NCBI GenBank assembly: GCA_023392475.1
Contig: JAEVZA010000153.1
Coordinates: 1 to 10,210, forward strand
DNA length: 10,210 bases
Source of the DNA: Actinomycetes bacterium
GTDB lineage: Bacteria; Actinomycetota; Acidimicrobiia; Acidimicrobiales; Microtrichaceae
Direction: 5' to 3'
Made by a program: the position numbers and the translations under genes. Shown piece after piece: positions 5,546 through 10,210 of the stretch (its first letter is position 1; every line of letters starts with the position of its first letter). The notes below the pieces were generated by a model that ran no database searches, was not told the DNA's origin, and worked only from the letters and a program-made list of their open reading frames with translations.

Positions 5546-8308
5546 TCAGGAGCAGCCGCTCGTGGTGCCGCACTCCTGGCACACGAAGCACGACCCGGCG
5601 CGGGTCATCTGGATGCCGCAGGTCATGCACAGCGGTGCGTCCGCCGACGGCCGCAGCGGCTCGATCGGGGCCGGCGGGGCCGAGGCGCCCGACGGCGGGT
5701 CGAACGGCGCGTCGGAGCCCTGCACGGTCTCCGTGGCCGCCTCCTCCACGCCGGGCAGCGTCGGCTGGATGCGCTCCGAGGTGCCGAGGATGCCCATCTC
5801 GACCCGCTCCTCGTACGGCAGGTACTCGAGCGCCAGCCGGCGGAACAGGTAGTCCACCAGGCTGTTCGCGATGCGCACCTCGGCGTCGTCCGTGATGCCG
5901 GCCGGCTCGAAGCGCATGCCGACGAGGGCGTCCACGAACGCACGCAGGGGCACGCCGTACTGGAGCCCGTGGCTCACCGAGATGGCGAACGCGTCCATGA
6001 TCCCGGCGAGGGTCGAGCCCTGCTTGGACACCCGGATGAACAGCTCGCCGGGCCGGCCGTCCTCGTACTCGCCGACGGTGACGAAGCCCTTGCAGTCGGC
6101 CACGCGGAACTCGAAGGTGCGAGAGGCACGGGTGCGCGGCAGCCGCTCGCGCGTGGGCCGCGCCGCCAGCTCGACGACCTGCGCGACGGCTGCGTCCGCC
6201 GTCGGCGCCGCCGTCGCGGCGGCGCCCGTGCCGGTGCTCAGCGGCTGGCCGACCTTGCAGTTGTCCCGGTAGAGGGCGACGCACTTGATGCCCGACCGCC
6301 ACGCGTCGATGAGGAGCTGCTCCACCTCGTCCACCGTGGTGCGCTCGGGCACGTTGACGGTCTTCGACATCGCACCGGAGAAGAACGGCTGCACGGCGGC
6401 CATCATCCGGAGGTGCCCGCCGTAGGAGATCGTGTTGTCGCCCATGGCGCACGCGAAGACCGGGAGGTGGGCAGCGTCCAGGTCGGGCGCGCCGACGGCA
6501 CTGTGGTGCTCGGCGACGTGGTCGACGATCCGACCGATCTGCTCGTCGTCGTAGCCCAGCCGGCGCAGCGCGCGGGGCACGGTCTGGTTGACGATCTCGA
6601 GCGAGCCGCCGCCGACGAGCTTCTTGTGCTTGACCAGGCCGAGGTCGGGCTCGATGCCGGTGGTGTCGGCGTCCATCATGAACGAGATGGTGCCCGTGGG
6701 CGCTGCGACGCTCAGCTCGGCGTTGCGGGCGCCCACCCGGCCGACGGCGTCGAGCGCCTGCTCCCACAGCCCGACCAGCTGCTGGTTGAGGTCGGTCTGG
6801 CCCTCGACCGCGTCCACGGCCCGCGCCGCCTCCAGGTGCATGCGGTAGACGTCCGACCACGCGTCGGCATCGCCGTGGAACAGCGGGGCCGGGCCGAGCC
6901 GGGCGGCGAGCTCGGTGGAGCGCACGGCGGCCGCACCCGTGAGGATGCCGGTGACCGTGGCGGCCCAGGCGCGACCGTCCTCCGAGTCGTACGGGAGCCC
7001 GAGCGCCATGAGCGCGGCGCCGAGGTTCGTGTAGCCCACGCCGATGTCACGGGCCGCCCGGGCCTGCTCGGCGATGTGCTCGGTCGGGTACTCCGAGGCA
7101 CCGACCAGGATGTCCTGCGCCGTCACGACCACGCGCACGGCGTGCTCGAAGCCCGCCGCGTCGAACCGGCCGTCCTCGTCCAGGAAGCGCAGCAGGTTGA
7201 GCGACGCCAGGTTGCACGCGCTGTTGGCGAGCCGCAGGTGCTCGGAGCACGGGTTGCTGGCCTCGATCCGCCCCGCGTTCGGCGTGGTGTTCCACCGGTT
7301 GATGGTCGTCTCGAACTGCACGCCCGGATCCGCGCACTCCCACGACGCCTCGGCGATCTCGCGGAGGATGCGCCGCGCCGGCACGCGGTCGACGACGGCG
7401 CCGGAGGTGCGGGCCGTGAGCTCCCAGTCGCGCCCGTCGAGGGCGGCCTGCATGAAGGCGTCGGACAGGCGGACCGAGTTGTTGGCGTTCTGGTACTGGA
7501 CGGAGAAGGAGTCGGCGCCGTCGAGGTCCATGTCGAACCCGGCGTCGCGCAGCACGCGCGCCTTGCGCTCCTCCACCGCCTTGCACCAGATGAACTCCTC
7601 CACGTCGGGGTGGTCCGCGTCGAGGATGACCATCTTGGCGGCGCGCCGGGTGGTGCCGCCGCTCTTGATCGTGCCCGCCGACGCATCGGCGCCGCGCATG
7701 AAGCTCACCGGGCCGGAGGGCGTGCCGCCGCCGCTCAGCTGCTCCTTCGCGGAGCGGATCTTCGAGAGGTTGGCGCCGGCGCCGGAACCCCCCTTGAAGA
7801 TGACGCCCTCCTCCTCGTACCAGTTGAGGATCGACGCGAGGTCGTCCTCCACGTCCAGGATGAAGCACGCCGCGGCCTGCTGGCGCGCCCCGGGCACGCC
7901 GATGTTGAACCAGACCGGCGAGTTGAACGACGCCCGCTGGTGCAGCAGCAGCCACCGGAGCTCGTCCGCGAAGCCACCCGCCTCCTCGTCGTCGGCGAAG
8001 TAGCCGTCCCTCGTGCCCCACTCGGCGATCGTGCCGACGACGCGGTCGATCACCTGGCGGAGCGAGCGCTCGCGGCGAGGCGTGCCCAGGGGGCCGCGGA
8101 AGTACTTCTGGGCGACGATGTTCGACGCCGTCACCGACCAGCCGACCGGGAACTCCACCCCCACCTGCTCGAACGCCACCGACCCGTCGACGTGGTTGGT
8201 GAGGCGCGCGTCGCGCAGCTCCCACTCGACGTCGTCGTACGGGGACCGGCCCGCGGTCGTGAACCGGCGCGGCAGGCGGGACACGGTGTCGGGCGGGGTG
8301 AGGCTCAC
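5546..8308 (-). CDS. nrdJ: Adenosylcobalamin-dependent (class II) ribonucleoside-diphosphate reductase
   Basis: A 920-residue class II ribonucleotide reductase that makes deoxyribonucleotides with a cobalamin-generated thiyl radical, without oxygen or a separate radical subunit. Active-site residues all align. C148 (AAACFIL) and C365 (ANSACNLAS) are the reducing pair. The N352-P-C354-S-E356 box holds the radical Cys and general acid/base. PTGTIS (537-542) is the phosphate loop. C354 and C365 are 11 apart, as in the Thermotoga enzyme. No N-terminal ATP-cone is visible. After an Ala-rich linker (about 691-720) comes a TSCPD-type domain (about 731-830), then a tail rich in Asp, Pro and Ser. The C-terminal Cys cluster C894, C897, C907, C910, C913, C919 should relay electrons from thioredoxin. 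The GTG start has a GAGGAG Shine-Dalgarno 7 nt upstream. The gene has its own promoter and a long leader, and is probably repressed by NrdR encoded 1.2 kb away. Confidence 0.97.
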   Translation of the reverse strand: MSLTPPDTVSRLPRRFTTAGRSPYDDVEWELRDARLTNHVDGSVAFEQVGVEFPVGWSVTASNIVAQKYFRGPLGTPRRERSLRQVIDRVVGTIAEWGTRDGYFADDEEAGGFADELRWLLLHQRASFNSPVWFNIGVPGARQQAAACFILDVEDDLASILNWYEEEGVIFKGGSGAGANLSKIRSAKEQLSGGGTPSGPVSFMRGADASAGTIKSGGTTRRAAKMVILDADHPDVEEFIWCKAVEERKARVLRDAGFDMDLDGADSFSVQYQNANNSVRLSDAFMQAALDGRDWELTARTSGAVVDRVPARRILREIAEASWECADPGVQFETTINRWNTTPNAGRIEASNPCSEHLRLANSACNLASLNLLRFLDEDGRFDAAGFEHAVRVVVTAQDILVGASEYPTEHIAEQARAARDIGVGYTNLGAALMALGLPYDSEDGRAWAATVTGILTGAAAVRSTELAARLGPAPLFHGDADAWSDVYRMHLEAARAVDAVEGQTDLNQQLVGLWEQALDAVGRVGARNAELSVAAPTGTISFMMDADTTGIEPDLGLVKHKKLVGGGSLEIVNQTVPRALRRLGYDDEQIGRIVDHVAEHHSAVGAPDLDAAHLPVFACAMGDNTISYGGHLRMMAAVQPFFSGAMSKTVNVPERTTVDEVEQLLIDAWRSGIKCVALYRDNCKVGQPLSTGTGAAATAAPTADAAVAQVVELAARPTRERLPRTRASRTFEFRVADCKGFVTVGEYEDGRPGELFIRVSKQGSTLAGIMDAFAISVSHGLQYGVPLRAFVDALVGMRFEPAGITDDAEVRIANSLVDYLFRRLALEYLPYEERVEMGILGTSERIQPTLPGVEEAATETVQGSDAPFDPPSGASAPPAPIEPLRPSADAPLCMTCGIQMTRAGSCFVCQECGTTSGCS

Positions 8309-8315
8309 GTGGCGG

Positions 8316-8321
8316 CTCCTC
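8316..8321 (-). promoter_or_regulatory. Ribosome binding site of nrdJ
   Basis: GAGGAG on the minus strand with 7-nt spacing to the GTG at 8308. This fixes the nrdJ start. Confidence 0.75.
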
Positions 8322-8393
8322 GATCGGCGGCTGGTGGAACGACGACCCGCGACGGCGCGGGCCGGCTGAGACGGACGCGGACGACCGGGCAGA

Positions 8394-8518
8394 GGCCAGA
8401 CAGGTCTCCCGCCGGTCCAGGACCGACGGGGGCCCGACCCCCAGGAGTCGCCCGTTCCGGTCCCCAGCAGAACCGGTGGGCGTCAGCCACCATTCCGGCC
8501 GCCCGCGCCGCGGCCCGC
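8394..8518 (-). ncRNA. Candidate structured leader RNA of nrdJ with a B12-box-like segment
   Basis: On the minus strand, GGCCGGA (8500-8494) can pair with TCTGGCC (8400-8394), 7 pairs including one G-U, closing a multi-branch domain. Inside are GGTGG (8491-8487)/CCACC (8479-8475), CCGGTTC (8476-8470)/GGACCGG (8463-8457), GGGGG (8442-8438)/CCCCC (8432-8428) flanked by CGAC/GTCG, and CGGTC (8425-8421)/GACCG (8417-8413). The GGTGG and CCGGTTC stems share two bases, so one must shorten. Just before the closing 3' arm lies GGGAGACCTGTC (8410-8399), close to the 3' B12-box of cobalamin riboswitches. The 5' arm can instead pair in GGCCGC (8515-8510)/GCGGCC (8502-8497), so two exclusive folds exist. 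The canonical aptamer core is not clearly matched. High GC alone yields many hairpins, so this stays a candidate. Confidence 0.35.
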
Positions 8519-8519
8519 A

Positions 8520-8544
8520 GGCACCGACACTAGGAATCCGTGCC
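8520..8544. promoter_or_regulatory. Imperfect dyad over the nrdJ -10 (candidate operator)
   Basis: GGCACCGA (8520-8527) and TCCGTGCC (8537-8544) are inverted copies at 7 of 8 positions with a 9-bp spacer. The spacer and left arm cover the proposed nrdJ -10. The placement suits repressor binding. It does not match the AT-rich NrdR box consensus I know. Confidence 0.4.
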
Positions 8545-8554
8545 TGTGGGACAA
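8527..8554 (-). promoter_or_regulatory. Candidate nrdJ promoter (TTGTCC, 16 bp, TAGTGT)
   Basis: On the minus strand, -35 TTGTCC (8554-8549) and -10 TAGTGT (8532-8527) are 16 bp apart. The predicted start near 8518-8522 leaves a 5' leader of about 210 nt before nrdJ, unusually long given the good Shine-Dalgarno at its end. Confidence 0.5.
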
Positions 8555-8744
8555 AAGAGGAACATCGTGTGGATTTCCCGAGCACTTTCCCACAGGGATC
8601 CCCGACGACCACCGGCGCGCCACCGGGAGCGGTGGCACCGGGGCCGCGACGGCACCGCGACGCGTCGCACGGCCGGTCACGCGTGGACCTCTCGCGTCGT
8701 TTCGGCGCACCTCGCACTCCACAGGCGACGGGACCGGCTGTGGA
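8543..8744. repeat. Cluster of CTGTGGR motifs arranged as two inverted pairs
   Basis: CCTGTGGGA (8543-8551) and TCCCACAGG (8588-8596) form a 9-bp perfect inverted repeat at the nrdJ -35. TCCACAG (8718-8724) and CTGTGGA (8738-8744) form a 7-bp perfect inverted repeat just upstream of the RibD-like gene's -10. A fifth, variant copy GTGTGGA lies at 8567-8573. The core resembles the TGTGGA/TCCACA part of DnaA boxes but none matches TTGTCCACA fully; one reads TTGTCCCACA, with one extra C. Confidence 0.5.
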
Positions 8745-8756
8745 CGGCATGGTGGA

Positions 8757-8762
8757 TAGGGT
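8757..8762 (+). promoter_or_regulatory. Candidate -10 element of the RibD-like gene (TAGGGT)
   Basis: TAGGGT matches TANNNT and ends exactly 7 nt before the ATG at 8770, so transcription could start at the A of the start codon. No clear -35 is seen. Confidence 0.5.
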
Positions 8763-8769
8763 GCGCGCC

Positions 8770-9495
8770 ATGCGCCAGCTCCTGCCCGACGCCGCCGACG
8801 TGCCGGACCCGTTCGACCTCCTCGCGGCCGACGAGCGACGCCCCCGCGCCGGCCGGCCGTGGGTCATGGCGAACATGGTCACGAGCCTCGACGGCGCGTA
8901 CGCCGTGGAGGGGCGGTCCGGCCAGCTGAGCGGCCCCGCCGACCGCGAGGTGTTCCACGCGCTCCGTGCGCTCGCCGACATCGTGCTCGTGGCCGCGGGC
9001 ACCGCCCGCGAGGAGCGCTACCGACGGCCGTGGCCCGTGCCCGAGGCGCAGGACCTGCGCGCCGATCGGGGCCAGGCGCCCGCGCCCCGGCTCGTGGTGG
9101 TCAGCCGACGCGCGCACGTGCCGGAGGACCAGCCGTTCCTCGCCGGGGAGGGCCCCGATCCCCTGCTCGTGCACCCGCGCTCGACCGACGTGTCCGCGCT
9201 GCCGCCGGGGGTGGAGCCGCGGGCGTGCGGCGAGGACTCGGTGGACCTGGCCGCGCTGCTCGTCGGGCTCGCGGACGACGGCGCCGGCCTCGTGCTGTGC
9301 GAGGGCGGACCGGCCCTCCTCGGTCAGCTGCACCAGCTGGACCTCCTCGACGAGCTCTTCCTCACGATCTCGCCCCACCTGGTGGGCGGCGCCGACGTGG
9401 GGCTCCTCGGCAACGGCGCCGCGGTGGACCACGAGTGGCACCTGCACCGGCTGCTGGCGGACGACGGCCTGCTGCTCGCGACCTACCGGCGCTGA
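8770..9495 (+). CDS. RibD C-terminal domain / dihydrofolate reductase-like protein (pyrimidine reductase family)
   Basis: A 241-residue NADPH-dependent reductase-fold protein like the C-terminal half of RibD, which reduces the ribosyl ring of a pyrimidine intermediate in riboflavin synthesis. Family marks are MANMVTSLDGAYAVEGRSGQ (residues 33-52), ALADIVLVAAGTAREERY (67-84), LVLCEGGPALLGQL (174-187) and DELFLTISPHLVGG (194-207). It lacks the N-terminal deaminase domain of bifunctional RibD, so it may act with a separate deaminase or on another substrate. ATG 8770 is preferred over the in-frame ATG at 8749 because TAGGGT sits 7 nt upstream and homologues typically begin MRQLLP-like. It is divergent from nrdJ and tail-to-tail with nrdR, only 4 bp between stops. 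No other riboflavin gene is present, so the physiological role is open. Confidence 0.85.
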   Translation: MRQLLPDAADVPDPFDLLAADERRPRAGRPWVMANMVTSLDGAYAVEGRSGQLSGPADREVFHALRALADIVLVAAGTAREERYRRPWPVPEAQDLRADRGQAPAPRLVVVSRRAHVPEDQPFLAGEGPDPLLVHPRSTDVSALPPGVEPRACGEDSVDLAALLVGLADDGAGLVLCEGGPALLGQLHQLDLLDELFLTISPHLVGGADVGLLGNGAAVDHEWHLHRLLADDGLLLATYRR

Positions 9496-9499
9496 CGGG

Positions 9500-9967
9500 T
9501 CACGACGGCTGCTGCTCCGGGGGCTCGACCAGGAGCTGGATCTCCCGCTCGAAGTCCTCCGGGGCCTGGAACGACTTGTAGACGCTGGCGAAGCGGACGG
9601 CCGCCACGCCGTCCAGCCGGCGGAGCTCCTCGAGGGCCAGGGCGCCGACCTGCGCGCTCTCCACCTCACCACCACGCGCCGACAGGCGGTCCTCCACGCG
9701 GGCCAGCAGCGCGTCGACCGCCGCGTCGTCGACCGGGCGGCCCTTGCACGAGGCGCGGACGCCGGCACGGATCTTGGAGCGCTCGAACGGCTCGCGCCGG
9801 CCGTCTCGCTTGACGACCACCAGCGAGACCTCGCCGATGCGCTCGAAGGTGGTGAAGCGGGTGCCGCACTGGTCGCACTGGCGGCGTCGACGGATCGACG
9901 TGCCGTCCTCCGCAGCGCGCGAGTCCACCACCCGATCCTCGAGGCCACCGCACGTGGGACACCGCAC
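9500..9967 (-). CDS. nrdR: Transcriptional repressor NrdR
   Basis: A 155-residue zinc-ribbon and ATP-cone repressor that senses ATP/dATP and represses ribonucleotide reductase genes. The zinc ribbon is C3-x2-C6 and C31-x2-C34, with the conserved VVDSR (13-17), IRRRRQC (25-31) and RFTTFER (37-43). The ATP-cone runs from about residue 48 (LVVVKRDGRREPFERSKI) to about 138, and VRFASVYKSFQ closes the conserved core. Length is typical. The GTG start at 9967 gives the invariant M-R-C-P-x-C N-terminus; no Shine-Dalgarno precedes it, but TATCGT lies 7 nt upstream. It follows the LysM gene by 33 nt on the same strand, so it may also be read from that gene's promoter. The expected target is nrdJ, but no convincing pair of NrdR boxes was found. 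Confidence 0.97.
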   Translation of the reverse strand: MRCPTCGGLEDRVVDSRAAEDGTSIRRRRQCDQCGTRFTTFERIGEVSLVVVKRDGRREPFERSKIRAGVRASCKGRPVDDAAVDALLARVEDRLSARGGEVESAQVGALALEELRRLDGVAAVRFASVYKSFQAPEDFEREIQLLVEPPEQQPS

Positions 9968-9974
9968 GTGGCCG

Positions 9975-9980
9975 ACGATA
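9975..9980 (-). promoter_or_regulatory. Candidate -10 element of nrdR (TATCGT, leaderless)
   Basis: TATCGT on the minus strand matches TANNNT and ends exactly 7 nt before the nrdR GTG. It sits in the short LysM-nrdR gap and would give nrdR its own leaderless transcript. Confidence 0.45.
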
Positions 9981-10000
9981 CCCGTGCGGCCATGGCGGGC

Positions 10001-10210
10001 TCAGTCGAACGAGGCGGGCAGCCGCAGCTCCTCGCCGACCCGGAGCGGGGCGTCGCCGTTGAGCGCGAGCAGGTCGTCCACCGCGGTGCGGCGGTCCACG
10101 CCCGGGGCGAGGCGGGCGGCCAGCGTCCACGCCGTGTCGCCCGGCTCCACCACGTGGACCTGGCCGGAGGCGGCCGGCGGCCGGTCGAGGGCCTCCGCGG
10201 TGGCCGAGGC
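10001..10210 (-). CDS. LysM domain protein (C-terminal part, cut at window end)
   Basis: The last 69 residues of a protein whose start lies beyond the window. They hold one LysM module: VHVVEPGDTAWTLAARL, about 16 residues further VDDLLALNG, then PLRVGEELRLP, ending ASFD. LysM modules bind N-acetylglucosamine glycans of peptidoglycan, so the protein is probably envelope-associated; the signal or membrane segment would be upstream. An Ala/Pro-rich stretch precedes the module. In many actinobacteria a small LysM gene lies between lexA and nrdR, so lexA may be just outside the window; that is inference. The gap to nrdR is 33 nt, compatible with cotranscription. Confidence 0.88.
   Translation of the reverse strand, partial: ASATAEALDRPPAASGQVHVVEPGDTAWTLAARLAPGVDRRTAVDDLLALNGDAPLRVGEELRLPASFD

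Larger units (their letters stand above)
8309..8769. other. 461-bp divergent intergenic region between nrdJ and the RibD-like gene
   Basis: This is the longest gene-free stretch. From left to right it holds the nrdJ Shine-Dalgarno and leader (8316 to about 8520), the nrdJ core promoter (8527-8554), a cluster of CTGTGGR motifs (8544-8744) and the RibD-like gene's -10 (8757-8762). I see nothing recognisable in 8600-8717. Open frames here have too many A/T third positions to look coding. Confidence 0.6.

Noticed and set aside
8394..8518. Calling this region a canonical cobalamin riboswitch outright
   Set aside because: Only the B12-box-like 3' end and a closing stem fit well. The core GGGAA and GCnACUGU elements are weak or absent, so it is kept as a candidate only.
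5447..8533. Very long plus-strand open frame opposite nrdJ
   Set aside because: A high-GC antisense artefact. Its Arg/Gly/Val/His-rich composition matches no family, and nrdJ on the other strand has every catalytic residue.
8527..8542. ACAC...CGTG as an NrdR box
   Set aside because: The AT-rich centre and the exact 8-bp spacing to GTGT are missing, and there is no second box at a helical distance.
8561..8573. GAACATCGTGTG as a LexA box
   Set aside because: Only the left half-site of GAAC-N4-GTTC is present; the right half does not match.
8749..8769. Upstream in-frame ATG at 8749 as the RibD-like start
   Set aside because: It would place the proposed -10 inside the gene and adds seven residues (MVDRVRA) not typical of the family; it cannot be fully excluded.

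Overview
The window is very GC-rich (third codon positions almost all G or C). It looks like a chromosomal segment of a high-GC actinobacterium. Four things point that way: GTG starts are common, several starts lack a Shine-Dalgarno but have a TANNNT-like hexamer exactly 7 nt upstream, a LysM gene sits next to nrdR with the class II reductase nrdJ nearby, and the protein families themselves fit. A deep-branching actinobacterium such as an acidimicrobial lineage is my guess from family resemblance only. I see no mobile element, CRISPR array, tRNA or rRNA.

Layout. (1) 1-642, plus strand: the 3' part of an SDR-family NAD(P)-dependent oxidoreductase/epimerase. (2) 643-830: a convergent gap with hairpin-forming repeats. 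(3) 4716-831, minus strand: a three-gene transcription unit of a DUF1295 membrane protein (steroid 5-alpha-reductase-like), a carotenoid oxygenase family dioxygenase starting in a 4-bp GTGA overlap, and a cytoplasmic sulfatase/phosphonate hydrolase family enzyme. (4) 4717-4893: a divergent promoter region with a 10+10 bp perfect inverted repeat. (5) 4894-5412, plus: a small unrecognised helical protein. (6) 5413-5545: a gap largely filled by a 15-bp tandem repeat. (7) 8308-5546, minus: nrdJ, an adenosylcobalamin-dependent class II ribonucleotide reductase. (8) 8309-8769: a 461-bp divergent intergenic region with the nrdJ promoter, a roughly 210-nt structured nrdJ leader and repeated CTGTGGR motifs. 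(9) 8770-9495, plus: a RibD C-terminal/dihydrofolate reductase-like protein. (10) 9967-9500, minus: nrdR. (11) 10210-10001, minus: the C-terminus of a LysM protein, cut by the window edge.

How the genes work together. The right half is a deoxyribonucleotide-supply locus: NrdJ makes dNTP precursors, and NrdR is the ATP/dATP-sensing repressor expected to control it. A flavin/pterin-type reductase gene now separates the two. The left half encodes a possible small catabolic pathway: oxidative double-bond cleavage by the carotenoid oxygenase homologue, reduction of an unsaturated or steroid/terpenoid-like substrate by the DUF1295 protein, and hydrolysis of a sulfate, phosphate or phosphonate ester. 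Its substrate cannot be read from the sequence. The least explained elements are the nrdJ leader, the divergent-promoter dyad, the CTGTGGR cluster and the 15-bp repeat.
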